DNA of 64,000 nt, taken from the NCBI GenBank assembly GCA_013388745.1, contig JACAER010000006.1, forward strand, positions 62,001 to 126,000, written 5' to 3'. Source of the DNA: Chloroflexota bacterium (GTDB lineage: Bacteria > Chloroflexota > Anaerolineae > Aggregatilineales > Phototrophicaceae). Below, in pieces: positions 8,043 to 17,005 of this stretch. The stretch's first letter is position 1, and the number at the start of each line of letters is the position of its first letter. The translations under genes and the position numbers were made by a program. The notes below the pieces were generated by a model, which saw nothing but the letters and a program-made list of their open reading frames with translations, was not told the origin of the DNA and ran no database searches.

Positions 8043-11000
8043 GTGTCCAAAATGCGGCTTTCTCATCGAGCAAGATTGTGCGTCTTGCTCCCGCTGGCGC
8101 TGCTGCTCTTCAGCATCATGCCCAGCGCATTGGCACAGCAGCAAGTCATACAACCCGATATGGTCGTCATCCCTGGCACGCTTCAAAGCCTGCTGGGCTG
8201 TGACGGCGACTGGCAGCCGAACGGCGCATGTACCGCGCTGACCTACAGCGAAGAAGATGCTGTCTGGATCGGTACATTCGACATCCCCGCCGGCGAGTAC
8301 GAATATAAAGTCGCTATCAACGGCACATGGGACGAAAACTACGGCGGCATGGCCGATGCTGGCGGCCCGAATGTCGCGCTCGTCCTGACCGAAGATACCA
8401 GTGTCACCTTCATCTATGACCATATCACCCACTGGGTTTCGGACAGTGTGAACCACATCATCGCCAACGCGCCCGGCAGTTTCCAGGCTCAACTCGGCTG
8501 TCCCGGCGATTGGGCGCCGGACTGCCTGCGCTCGTGGCTGCAAGACCCCGATCTGGACGGCGTATATACGTTCGTCACGACCGGGCTGGTAGCCGGCGAC
8601 TATGAAGTCAAAGTCGCGCTCAATCAGACATGGGACGTAAATTACGGCGCAGCAGGCGAACCGAGTGGCGCGAATATCGCTTTTAACGTCCCCGCCGACT
8701 ATGTGCAGGTTACGTTCAGCTTCGACACCGCCACCAATGTCCCAACCATCACGGTCGATGAGACTGTTGTCGGCGGCCCCGTCGAAATCATCGCGCCCGC
8801 CGCGCCCGCCGAAGCCCCTGCCGCCGCCCAAGCGCCCGCCGATCAGCCCGACAGCGTCGTGATCGCCGGCACGATTCAGAGTGTGCTGGGCTGCGCAAGC
8901 GACTGGGATCCGGCCTGTGGCAATTCCGGCCTCAGCTTCGACCCCAACGACAATGTGTGGCAGGCAACCTTCGATCTGCCCGCCGGCAGCTATGAATACA
9001 AAGTCGCCATCAACGGCACATGGGACGAGAACTACGGCGGCATGGCCGACGCCGGCGGCCCGAATGTCGCGCTTGTCCTGGCCGAAGACACCAGCGTTAC
9101 CTTTATTTATGACCACGCTACGCATTGGGTGGCCGACAGCGTGAACCGCCTGATCGCCAGCGCGCCCGGCTCGTACCAGAGCGAAATCGGGTGCAGCAGC
9201 GATTGGGCGCCGGACTGTCTGCGCTCGTGGCTGCAAGACCCCGATCTGGACGGCGTCTACACCGCGACTATCCCCGTTATCCCCGCAGGCCGTTACGAAG
9301 TCAAGGTCGCCATCAACCAGTCGTGGACGCTAAACTACGGCGCGGAAGCCCGGCGTGACGGCCCCAACATCCCCTTCGAAATCCCGGATGGCAACGGCTC
9401 GATCACCTTCAGCTTCGATTCAACCACCAATCTGTTGACGTTTGAAGTCGGAGAACCTTTGGCAGAACTCGCCGCCGAAGCGCTTTATCCACCTGTCAAC
9501 CTCAATACGCAGACGGCCAACTGGGTCACGCGCGATGTCATCGCCTGGGATCTGCCGGAAATGCCGCTGGACGCAGTTTACCGTCTGCACTATCACCCCA
9601 ATGGGCGCATCCGCTTTGACCCTGATCTGGACTTTGGCATTGTCGGCGGGCGTGCGCTGACGCTGACGGTTGACCCCGACGGCCTGAGCGAAGAGGTGCT
9701 GGCGCGCTTCCCGCATCTGGCGGGCTATACTGCGCTGCGCATCGCCCCCGAAGACGTAGAGCGCGTGCCAGAAATCCTGCGCGGCCAGTTCTATATCTCG
9801 GCGGCCTCCGGTGGGACACTGCTGACGGCGACGGGTGTGCAAATTGCCGGCGTGCTGGATGATGTTTACAGCGGCGCGGCTGCACAGTCCCCGCTCGGCA
9901 TCCACTGGCAAGACGGCGCGCCAACGATTTCGGTCTGGGCGCCCACCGCGCAGACCGTGCGCTTGCATCTGTTTGGCGATTCCAATCCCAACAGCACAGC
10001 TACCGTGCTCGACATGACCCGCGACGATGCCAGCGGCGTCTGGAGCATCACCGGCGAGACAGGCTGGGCCTTCCAGTATTATCTCTTCGAAGTGACCGTG
10101 TGGGCGCCAAGCGTCCAGCAGGTGGTCACCAATCTCGTCACCGACCCTTACTCGGTCAGCCTGGCGACGAACAGCGCGCGCAGCCAGATCGTCGATCTGG
10201 ACAGCCCAATTCTCGCGCCCGCAGGCTGGGACACGGCCACTAAGCCCGAACTGGCCGCGCCGGAAGACATCGTGATCTACGAACTGCACGTGCGCGATTT
10301 CAGCGCCTTCGATGAAACCGTCGCCCCCGAATATCGCGGCACATTCATGGCCTTCACACAGCTTGAATCCAACGGGATGCAGCATTTGGCGGCGCTGGCG
10401 CAGGCCGGGTTGACCCATATCCACTTGCTGCCGCTGTTCGATATCGCTACCATCAACGAAAACGCCAGCGAACGCACCGAGCCGAGTGTCGAAGAACTCA
10501 GCGCGCTGCCGCCCGATTCGGAAGAACAGCAGGCGCTTATCAACCCGCTGCGCGACCTCGACGCCTTCAACTGGGGCTACGATCCCTTCCACTTCAATGT
10601 GCCCGAAGGCAGCTACTCGACTAACCCCGATGGCCGCACGCGCATTGTTGAATTCCGCGCGGCGGTACAGGCGCTCAACAGCATCGGCCTGCGCGTGGTG
10701 ATGGATGTCGTCTACAATCACACCAACGCCTCCGGTCAGAACGAACGCTCGGTGTTTGACCGTATCGTGCCCGGCTACTATCACCGCCTGAACGCCGACG
10801 GCAGCGTCGCCACCAGCACCTGCTGCCAGAACACCGCCACCGAACATGTCATGATGGAACGCTTCATGGTCGATTCGGTAGTGCTGTGGGCCACGGATTA
10901 CCGCGTCGATGGCTTCCGCTTCGATCTGATGGGGCATCATATGCTCGATAACATGCTCGCTGTGCGCGCGGCGCTGGACGCCCTCACCGTTGAAAATGAC

Positions 11001-12134
11001 GGCGTGGACGGCGCCAGTGTTTATGTCTACGGCGAAGGCTGGAACTTTGGCGAAGTGGCCGATAACGCGCGCGGCATTCAAGCCAGCCAGTTGAATCTGT
11101 ACGGCTCAGGCATTGGCTCCTTCAATGATCGTCTGCGCGACGGCGCGCGCGGCGGCCCGTTCGAAAATCAGCAGTTCCAGCATTATCTGGCCGGGCTGTA
11201 TCTCGCGCCTAATGGCATCACCGAAGGCACGCCCGAAGAACAGCTCGCGCGCCTCCTGTCCGACAGCGATCTGATTCGCATCGGGCTGGCGGGCAATCTG
11301 CGCGATTACATGCTGGTCAACGCGGCAGGCGAAACCGTCAGCGGCGCAGAACTGAGCTATAACGGCGCGCCAGCGGGTTACACGGCTGACCCCCAGGAAA
11401 ACATCGTCTATATCTCCGCTCACGACAACCTAACGATCTGGGATCGTATCATGCTGGCGGCGCCTGCCGAGGCCACGATTCAAGACCGCGTGCGCATGAA
11501 CAACGTTGGTCACAGCCTGGTAGCGCTGGCGCAGGGCGTGCCCTTCTTCCACGCGGGCGACGACATTCTGCGCTCGAAATCCGGCGACGGCAACAGCTAC
11601 AACTCCGGTGACTGGTTCAACCGCCTCGACTTCACCTACACCTTCAACAACTGGGCGGTGGGGCTGCCGGTCAACCGTGAAAGCTGGGAGCCGCTGCGCG
11701 GGCTGCTCGCCGACCCCAATCTGATGGTCACACAGGACGACATCCTCGATTCGTCGGAAAACTTCCGCGAATTCCTGCAAATCCGCCGCAGTTCGCCCTT
11801 GTTCCGCCTGCAAACCGGGCAGGACGTGATGGATCGCGTCTCCTTCGTCAATGTCGGGCCGGATCAGACGCCGGGCGTGATTGTCTATGTTATCTCCGAC
11901 TCGGTCGAAGGCGCAGACCTCGACCCGAATCATGAGATGATCGTCGTGGTCTTCAATATCAACGCCGACGCCGTGACGATTGGCGACGCCGCGTTCACGG
12001 GCATGGACTTCCAACTGCATCCGCTCCTGCAAAATTCGCGCGATGAAATTGTGCGCGCTGCCGCCTTTGACGGCGAAAGCGGCGCGTTCACTGTACCCGG
12101 ACGCACTACCGCCGTGTTCGTGGTCGGCGAATAA
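8043..12134 (+). CDS. pulA: Secreted type I pullulanase (GH13) with four X25-like starch-binding modules
   Basis: A 1363-residue extracellular enzyme that would cut alpha-1,6 branches of pullulan, starch or glycogen. I chose the GTG at 8043 because AAGGAG stands 7 bases upstream; a signal peptide follows, ending SALA/Q. Residues about 35-465 hold four modules in the order A-B-A-B, each of the SusE/X25 pullulanase type (GDW...YEYKVAINGTWDENYG). An Ala/Pro-rich linker separates the pairs. Next come the pullulanase N-terminal and CBM48-like regions, then the GH13 barrel. The type I signature is NWGYDPFHFNVPEGSY. The nucleophile is Asp961 (DGFRFD), the acid/base Glu998 (YGEGW), and the transition-state Asp1128 (ISAHDN). 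All catalytic residues are present. It is monocistronic, with a strong terminator. Its products could feed sugar uptake by the neighbouring ABC system. Confidence 0.93.
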   Translation: MSKMRLSHRARLCVLLPLALLLFSIMPSALAQQQVIQPDMVVIPGTLQSLLGCDGDWQPNGACTALTYSEEDAVWIGTFDIPAGEYEYKVAINGTWDENYGGMADAGGPNVALVLTEDTSVTFIYDHITHWVSDSVNHIIANAPGSFQAQLGCPGDWAPDCLRSWLQDPDLDGVYTFVTTGLVAGDYEVKVALNQTWDVNYGAAGEPSGANIAFNVPADYVQVTFSFDTATNVPTITVDETVVGGPVEIIAPAAPAEAPAAAQAPADQPDSVVIAGTIQSVLGCASDWDPACGNSGLSFDPNDNVWQATFDLPAGSYEYKVAINGTWDENYGGMADAGGPNVALVLAEDTSVTFIYDHATHWVADSVNRLIASAPGSYQSEIGCSSDWAPDCLRSWLQDPDLDGVYTATIPVIPAGRYEVKVAINQSWTLNYGAEARRDGPNIPFEIPDGNGSITFSFDSTTNLLTFEVGEPLAELAAEALYPPVNLNTQTANWVTRDVIAWDLPEMPLDAVYRLHYHPNGRIRFDPDLDFGIVGGRALTLTVDPDGLSEEVLARFPHLAGYTALRIAPEDVERVPEILRGQFYISAASGGTLLTATGVQIAGVLDDVYSGAAAQSPLGIHWQDGAPTISVWAPTAQTVRLHLFGDSNPNSTATVLDMTRDDASGVWSITGETGWAFQYYLFEVTVWAPSVQQVVTNLVTDPYSVSLATNSARSQIVDLDSPILAPAGWDTATKPELAAPEDIVIYELHVRDFSAFDETVAPEYRGTFMAFTQLESNGMQHLAALAQAGLTHIHLLPLFDIATINENASERTEPSVEELSALPPDSEEQQALINPLRDLDAFNWGYDPFHFNVPEGSYSTNPDGRTRIVEFRAAVQALNSIGLRVVMDVVYNHTNASGQNERSVFDRIVPGYYHRLNADGSVATSTCCQNTATEHVMMERFMVDSVVLWATDYRVDGFRFDLMGHHMLDNMLAVRAALDALTVENDGVDGASVYVYGEGWNFGEVADNARGIQASQLNLYGSGIGSFNDRLRDGARGGPFENQQFQHYLAGLYLAPNGITEGTPEEQLARLLSDSDLIRIGLAGNLRDYMLVNAAGETVSGAELSYNGAPAGYTADPQENIVYISAHDNLTIWDRIMLAAPAEATIQDRVRMNNVGHSLVALAQGVPFFHAGDDILRSKSGDGNSYNSGDWFNRLDFTYTFNNWAVGLPVNRESWEPLRGLLADPNLMVTQDDILDSSENFREFLQIRRSSPLFRLQTGQDVMDRVSFVNVGPDQTPGVIVYVISDSVEGADLDPNHEMIVVVFNINADAVTIGDAAFTGMDFQLHPLLQNSRDEIVRAAAFDGESGAFTVPGRTTAVFVVGE
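8158..9455 (+). repeat. In-gene tandem duplication (two ~690-bp units) encoding paired X25-like modules
   Basis: Unit 1 (about 8158-8775) and unit 2 (about 8850-9455) encode the same A-B module pair. Many stretches are nearly identical at DNA level, for example the codons for YEYKVAINGTWDENYGG and for DCLRSWLQDPDLDGVY. The copies have diverged most in the B modules. A linker rich in Ala and Pro codons joins them. Confidence 0.85.
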
Positions 12135-12193
12135 CGTTTGACGGGGGCGCGTCGCTTTGTGGCGCGCCCCTCTTCAATACCTGATAGGCGCAG

Positions 12194-12230
12194 AACTGCC
12201 GCGCGGCGCGCTGTGCGGCAGTTGTTTTTT
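12194..12230 (+). terminator. Terminator downstream of the pullulanase gene
   Basis: AACTGCCGC and GCGGCAGTT form a long stem (12194-12223) with a GC-rich inner part, ending in GTTTTTT. A second GC-rich hairpin (GGGCGCG/CGCGCCC, about 12142-12170) lies just after the stop codon. Confidence 0.85.
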
Positions 12231-12321
12231 CTGAGCATAAAATCGGCTGTCGAGCGCCTTTCACACGCGCTCTGACAAGAAGTTTTTCTGGCAGCTTTCT
12301 ACCTGCACCGAGGGAGACATT

Positions 12322-12729
12322 ATGTCCACGCCGTTTGTCGCCGAAACGACATTTCATGTGCGTTATGCCGAAACCGATGCACAGCAGGTAGTGCATCACG
12401 CCAATTATCTGGTGTATTTTGAAGAGGGGCGCAGCGATTACATCCGCCAGCGCGGGCGCAGCTACGCCGATTTTGAGCAGCAGGGCTTTTTTCTGATCGT
12501 GGCCGAAGCCGGGCTGCGCTACGCCAGAGCCGCGCGTTACGACCAACGCCTGACGATTCGCACCTGGATTGCCGAAGTCAAGAGTCGTGGCCTGACCTAT
12601 CAGTACCAAGTACTGGCGGCGGACACGCGCGAAATTCTGGTCACCGGCTTCACCCGACATCTGTGTATCACGCGCAGCGGGCAAGTGACGAGAATACCTG
12701 ATGAGTGGCGTACCTGGATAGGAAGTTAA
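12322..12729 (+). CDS. Acyl-CoA thioesterase, 4HBT hotdog family (YbgC/FadM-like)
   Basis: A 135-residue single-domain hotdog thioesterase, the usual length for the family. The motif RYAETDAQQVVHHANYLVYFEEGR carries Asp19, the catalytic residue of the 4-hydroxybenzoyl-CoA thioesterase group. It would hydrolyse acyl-CoA to free acid and CoA in the cytoplasm. The start is set by GAGGGAG seven to thirteen bases before the ATG. It is followed 79 bases later by an acyl-CoA ligase on the same strand. The two catalyse opposite steps and may balance a CoA-ester pool. Chain-length preference cannot be read from sequence. Confidence 0.88.
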   Translation: MSTPFVAETTFHVRYAETDAQQVVHHANYLVYFEEGRSDYIRQRGRSYADFEQQGFFLIVAEAGLRYARAARYDQRLTIRTWIAEVKSRGLTYQYQVLAADTREILVTGFTRHLCITRSGQVTRIPDEWRTWIGS

Positions 12730-12808
12730 ACACTTTTGACTCCCCCCCTATCCCGGCCTATACTTAGTTAATCTAATGTAGATTAAAAAAGAGGTTTGGG
12801 AGCAAAAT

Positions 12809-14578
12809 ATGGTTACTTACGCTGACAGACCGTGGACGAAGAAATACGATCCCGGTGTCCCCGCATCGCTCGCGCCCTATCCCGCTGTACCGATTCAGTA
12901 CTTCCTCAAAGAAGCCGCGCAGAAAAACCCGGATCGTCCGGTGCTCATCAGCACGGCCAAGCTGCCGCTTTTGGGGCGCAACGCTTCGGCATTGACGTAT
13001 AGCGAACTTGACCGCAAATCCGACGCGCTGGCGGCGGGGCTGGTCGAGATGGGGCTGAAGAAAGGCTCGGCGGTGGCCATGATGATGCCCAACATCGCGG
13101 CCTTCGTCATCAGCTACTATGCCATCCTGAAAGCCGGCGGCGTTGTGGCTGCTTGCAATCCCACGTATCCGGCAGACAAATTGCAGTTCCAGATCAACGA
13201 CTGCGACGCTGAATTCGTCATCACCATGAGTCTGTACTACAAAATGATCAAGGAGATACAGCCCAAGACGAAAGTCAAGACCGTCGTGGTGACCAACGTC
13301 AAGGAATATCTGCCGCCCACCGCACGTTTCCTGTTCACCATCGCGCGCGAAAAGAAAGAAGGCCACCGCATCGAGCAGTTGGCGCAGGGCGATGTCTGGT
13401 TCCAGGATGTGCTGACCCGCTCCGAAGGTAAACAGCCGAATGTCGATGTCAAAGCCGAAGACCTGGCGCTGTTCCAATACACAGGCGGCACAACCGGCGT
13501 CTCCAAAGCGGCGATGGCAACCCATCAGGCGCTCGTCTGCAACACGCTCCAGTGCAAGTCCTTCCTCGCCAGCCAGGGCGTTCCCGGCGAAAAAGAATCC
13601 TTCCTGGGCGCGATTCCTATGTTCCACGTCTTCGGCATGGTGGCGGTGCTGAACTTCGCCGTTGGATTGGGCGCGCGCATCGTGCTGGTGCCCAACGCGC
13701 GCGATATTCAGGAAGTGGTCGAAGTCATCGATTACTTCAAGCCGACATTGTTCATGGGCGTGCCGGCGCTCTACAACGCCATCAATAATCACCCCGACGT
13801 GCTTTCGGGCAAAGTCAGCCTGCGCTCAATCCGTGCCTGCCTGAGCGGCTCGGCGCCGCTGCCTCCCTCCACCAAACGGGAATTCGAGCGGCTGACCGGC
13901 GGCACACTGCTGGAAGGCTTCGGCATGAGCGAAGCGCCGACAGCCACGCATTGTAACCCGCTGCTGGGCGAAAATCGCACCGGCTCGATCGGCCTGCCCA
14001 TGCCAGATATGGACATGCGTATTGTGAGTCTGGACGACGGCGTGACCGAAATGCCGGTGGGCGAGCCGGGCGAACTGATTATGCACGGCCCGCAGTTGAT
14101 GAAGGGCTACTACAAGATGCCCACCGAAACCAACAACGTCCTGCGCGAAAAAGACGGCAAGCTGTGGCTGTACACCGGCGACATCGCGCGCATGGACGAA
14201 GACGGCTACTTCTACATTGTGGATCGCAAGAAAGACATGGCGCTCATCGGCGGCTTCAACGTCTATCCCAACAATGTCGAAAAGATCATCGCCGATCATC
14301 CTGCCGTGCTGGAAGTTGGCGTGGCGGCTGTCCCGCACCCAGAAAAAGAAGGCCAGGAAGCCCTGAAAGCGTGGGTGGTGCTGCGGCCTGACATGCAGGC
14401 GACAGAGCAGGAATTGATCGAACACGCAGCCAAGAAGCTGGCGCGCTACGAAGTGCCGACACGCTTCTCGTTCGTCAAGGAACTGCCCAAGACGGCTGTC
14501 GGCAAGACACTGCGGCGCGAACTAGTGCGGCTGGAGCTGGAAGAACGCGAAAAGGCCAACAAAGACAAGGTCAAGTAG
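12809..14578 (+). CDS. fadD: Long-chain fatty-acid--CoA ligase (AMP-forming)
   Basis: A 589-residue ANL-superfamily enzyme that activates fatty acids as acyl-AMP and then acyl-CoA. The phosphate-binding loop reads YTGGTTGVSKAAM (near residue 225). The adenine/hinge region is LLEGFGMSEAPTATHCNP. The ribose-binding and hinge motif is YTGDIARMDEDGYFYIVDRKKDMALIGG; the catalytic lysine of the C-terminal lid is in PKTAVGKTLRRE. All expected motifs are intact and the length is normal. RBS GGGAG precedes the ATG. The AT-rich leader 12765-12800 (short inverted TCTAATGTAGATTA) may hold its promoter or an operator. The gene ends in a hairpin terminator. Confidence 0.92.
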   Translation: MVTYADRPWTKKYDPGVPASLAPYPAVPIQYFLKEAAQKNPDRPVLISTAKLPLLGRNASALTYSELDRKSDALAAGLVEMGLKKGSAVAMMMPNIAAFVISYYAILKAGGVVAACNPTYPADKLQFQINDCDAEFVITMSLYYKMIKEIQPKTKVKTVVVTNVKEYLPPTARFLFTIAREKKEGHRIEQLAQGDVWFQDVLTRSEGKQPNVDVKAEDLALFQYTGGTTGVSKAAMATHQALVCNTLQCKSFLASQGVPGEKESFLGAIPMFHVFGMVAVLNFAVGLGARIVLVPNARDIQEVVEVIDYFKPTLFMGVPALYNAINNHPDVLSGKVSLRSIRACLSGSAPLPPSTKREFERLTGGTLLEGFGMSEAPTATHCNPLLGENRTGSIGLPMPDMDMRIVSLDDGVTEMPVGEPGELIMHGPQLMKGYYKMPTETNNVLREKDGKLWLYTGDIARMDEDGYFYIVDRKKDMALIGGFNVYPNNVEKIIADHPAVLEVGVAAVPHPEKEGQEALKAWVVLRPDMQATEQELIEHAAKKLARYEVPTRFSFVKELPKTAVGKTLRRELVRLELEEREKANKDKVK

Positions 14579-14614
14579 CCGCGATCCGCTGCAAAAATCT
14601 GTGACAAATTGCAC

Positions 14615-14647
14615 AAGGCAAGGCCGCCGGGTCTTGCCTTTGTCGTT
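14615..14647 (+). terminator. Terminator after the acyl-CoA ligase gene
   Basis: AAGGCAAG (14615-14622) pairs with CTTGCCTT (14633-14640) and is followed by a T-containing tail (TGTCGTTT). The tail is only modestly T-rich. Confidence 0.65.
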
Positions 14648-14692
14648 TGTGGATGTTAACTTTGGGAGAGAGGCGAGCAAAAGGATAGACCC

Positions 14693-15868
14693 ATGACCGA
14701 TTATTTGTCGGCTGATGAGCTGATGAAGCATGTCAAAGCGCTGTCGGTGGATATCGGGCCGCGTCCACCCGGCAGCCTGGAAGAAGCGCAGGCGCGGGCC
14801 TATATCCGCGATGTGATGAAGGCGCACGGGCTGACCGATTTGCATGAACTGCCGTTTACCGCGCCTGATAGCTGGGGCTACGCCGGGACGCTGCCGTTTG
14901 TCATCGCTTTTGCTGCCAATATGTTGGGCAAGGGCAAGATGAGCCGCTTGGTGGGCGCGCTGGCGACACTCGGCGCGGCCTTTACGCTGTGGAAGATGTT
15001 CAGCGCGCAGCGTTCGCCGCTGGAAGCCCTTGTCCCCAACAAGCCGACGGCAACGCTGGTGTTCCGCGTGGCGGCCAAAAACGAGACCAAACATAAATTG
15101 GTGCTCATCGGGCATACGGATACCAACAAGCACCGGCTGACGTTTATGCCACAGGTAAAGCGGGAAATGATCCCGCTGTTTACTTATGGGCTGGGTGCGC
15201 TGGTCATCAACGGGCTGGCGCAGTTGGTCGGCGTCACCGGGCTGAAGATCGCCGAACCCCTGCGGCAGATGAGCCTGTTGAGCGTGCTGGCGGGCATCGG
15301 CATCGGCGTGGCCGACGAGTTGGGCGGGTTCGTCGATGGCGCCAACGACAACGCGACGGCGGTAGCCTGTCTGCTAGGGCTGGGCGCGAAACTTCAGGCG
15401 CAGCCGTTGGAAAACACCGAAGTCTGGCTGGCATTCACCGGCGCAGAGGAATCGGGCTGTCTGGGTATCCATGCGCTGATGGATACGTATGGCGCTGAAC
15501 TGGCGAACGCCTGGTTCCTGGACTTCGAGATGGTGGGCGCGGGTGAACTGGTCTATGTCACCGAACACAGCGGGTTTTCATACTTCAACGCTTACGTGCC
15601 CGACGACGAATCGCTTCAGTGGGCGCTGGAGACGGCGCGGGCGCACCCGGAAATGAGCGTGCGCGGCGCGCCTATGACGATTGTTGAAGAAATCGGGGCG
15701 CTGCGTGGGCGTGGCTATCGGGGCATCTGCCTGGCCGGGCAGGGGGCAGATGGCTGGCTGGTTAACTGGCATCAGTACAGCGATAACATCGCCAACATTC
15801 AGCCGGAGGCGATCGCCAAAGCGGCGCGCTTCGCCTGGGCCATGATGGAGAAGCTCGACACGAAATGA
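14693..15868 (+). CDS. M28-family metallopeptidase-like protein
   Basis: A 391-residue protein with the di-zinc ligand set of M28 aminopeptidases: IGHTDTNKH (His-x-Asp), GANDNATAVA (bridging Asp with following Asn-Asp), and FTGAEESGCLG (general base Glu plus ligand Glu). HQYSDN near the C-terminus can give the last His. Unlike secreted M28 enzymes it has no signal peptide. It does contain hydrophobic segments (about residues 65-80, 84-105 and 160-185) inserted between the N-terminal part and the zinc motifs, so it may be membrane-bound. RBS AAAGGA sits upstream of the ATG. It probably cleaves N-terminal residues from peptides; its substrate is unknown. It stands alone after a terminator. Confidence 0.8.
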   Translation: MTDYLSADELMKHVKALSVDIGPRPPGSLEEAQARAYIRDVMKAHGLTDLHELPFTAPDSWGYAGTLPFVIAFAANMLGKGKMSRLVGALATLGAAFTLWKMFSAQRSPLEALVPNKPTATLVFRVAAKNETKHKLVLIGHTDTNKHRLTFMPQVKREMIPLFTYGLGALVINGLAQLVGVTGLKIAEPLRQMSLLSVLAGIGIGVADELGGFVDGANDNATAVACLLGLGAKLQAQPLENTEVWLAFTGAEESGCLGIHALMDTYGAELANAWFLDFEMVGAGELVYVTEHSGFSYFNAYVPDDESLQWALETARAHPEMSVRGAPMTIVEEIGALRGRGYRGICLAGQGADGWLVNWHQYSDNIANIQPEAIAKAARFAWAMMEKLDTK

Positions 15869-15927
15869 GGGCGTGCCGCGCCATAGTGCCACAACATGCC
15901 GCTGGCTGCGTTTTTGTGAAGCGCTTC

Positions 15928-15969
15928 CACGCTCGCCGCTGCGGGGGAACTGTCACCGGCGAGCGTGTT
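15928..15969 (+). repeat. Long GC-rich hairpin downstream of the M28 gene
   Basis: CACGCTCGCCG and CGGCGAGCGTG form a perfect 11-bp stem around a loop of about 18 bases. No T-run follows, so it may be an mRNA-end stabiliser or a Rho-linked stop and not a classic terminator. Confidence 0.5.
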
Positions 15970-16095
15970 GATTCACTACAGGGGATGCCGCACGAAAGAT
16001 ATGTTTTCAGGGTAACATGAAGCAGGGCGAATTTGCGTTCCTTTTGCGCCGGAAATTAGGGAACATCGTTTTGTGAGGCGAAAGCAGGATGTAAG

Positions 16096-16338
16096 ATGGC
16101 AGACTATCCGCTGATGGGACGTATCGTGGTGTCGCGAGAGGTGTGTCATGGTAAACCACGTATCGTGGGGACACGCATTATGGTGTATCAGGTCTTGAAT
16201 CTGTTGGCGGCAGGAAAAACGATCGCTGAAATCATATCGGAGGACTACTATCCCGACATCAGCGCTGAGGATGTGCTGGCCTGCATTGCTTATGCCAGTC
16301 GAGTCGTCCAGAACGAGGAGATTATCCCCACGCCATGA
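16096..16338 (+). CDS. DUF433 antitoxin-like protein
   Basis: An 80-residue protein with the DUF433 pattern: GRIVVSREVCHGKPRIVGTRIMVYQVL, then a helix-turn-helix-like stretch TIAEIISEDYYPDISAEDVLACIAYA. DUF433 proteins act as the antitoxin, and probably the DNA-binding autoregulator, in pairs with PIN-like toxins. The stop codon overlaps the start of the next gene by four bases (ATGA), which couples translation. The leader (about 16080-16095) has a weak ribosome site. Confidence 0.88.
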   Translation: MADYPLMGRIVVSREVCHGKPRIVGTRIMVYQVLNLLAAGKTIAEIISEDYYPDISAEDVLACIAYASRVVQNEEIIPTP

Positions 16339-16709
16339 GCATTTTGTTGGACAACTGTGTACCTCAGAAGTATGTCCGATTGCTTCGGTCATGGGGTTAC
16401 ACTGTTACCATGGTTAAGCAGCACATCGCCCCTGACGCGCCAGATCCGAATGTTCTGGCGCTGGCACAAGAGCTTGATGCGGTGCTGGTAACCGAGGATA
16501 TGGATTTCTCAAGTGTTGTGAATTATCCGCCGCAAAACTATGGAGGCATTATCGTTTTGCGTTATGATCCTCTCGCTGAAGCCACCATAATCCCTACTTT
16601 GCAACAGGCACTCAAAGACTTATATCGTGATGAAATGCGCGGTGCTATGGTTATTGTCAAGCCCAATCGCTATCGTATACGTCGTCTACCAAAACAGGCA
16701 GATTCATGA
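16335..16709 (+). CDS. DUF5615 PIN-like toxin
   Basis: A 124-residue protein of the PIN-like DUF5615 (Mut7-C related) type. The N-terminal MSILLDNCVP supplies the first acidic residue (Asp6). LVTEDMDFSS in the middle supplies the acidic pair expected to bind metal. GGIIVLRYDP follows as the last core strand. The family partner is DUF433, encoded immediately upstream with a 4-base overlap, so this is very probably a type II toxin with RNase activity. The RNase role is inferred from the fold. A MITE-like palindrome lies just downstream, which fits a mobile or accessory stretch. Confidence 0.85.
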   Translation: MSILLDNCVPQKYVRLLRSWGYTVTMVKQHIAPDAPDPNVLALAQELDAVLVTEDMDFSSVVNYPPQNYGGIIVLRYDPLAEATIIPTLQQALKDLYRDEMRGAMVIVKPNRYRIRRLPKQADS

Positions 16710-16742
16710 TGTGCAAGAAAATCTCTGCATATATCGACCCTG

Positions 16743-16886
16743 ATTAACCTGAGTTTCGGATAGCCTGCTGCTTTCTACCTCACCCTCCGCTGCACTGCGC
16801 TTAGCCCTTCATTGTATTTTAAAGGAGATGGAGTCAGGGGGGGAGGCTTTGAGGCAGGAAAAATCTATCCAAAGCTGAGGTTAATT
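16743..16886. repeat. MITE-like imperfect palindrome (~144 bp)
   Basis: The ends are 22-base imperfect inverted repeats: ATTAACCTGAGTTTCGGATAG at 16743-16763 and its near complement at 16865-16886. The interior also folds on itself: CCTGC...CTCACCCTCC faces GGGGGGGAGG...GGCAGG. The element carries no ORF. It resembles the short palindromic repeats scattered through many Chloroflexota and cyanobacterial genomes. No clear target-site duplication is seen. Confidence 0.6.
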
Positions 16887-17005
16887 AGCCTCCTTACGCA
16901 GGGCATTTGTCAGGCGTTTTGCGGCCATTAACGGCACATGCCGGTTATGGTAGTATCGTGCTGCTGTAGCTTCGCTCTTTTTTGTGCCAAGAAAGCGCAG
17001 GATGT

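Noticed and set aside
8158-9455. CRISPR-like or VNTR repeat in the pullulanase gene
   Set aside because: Only two long, in-frame copies with coding function; no spacers or direct-repeat array.
9420-11081. 553-residue antisense frame inside the pullulanase gene
   Set aside because: Long because the GC-rich codon bias leaves the opposite strand free of stops; it is rich in His, Ala and Arg and has no domain.
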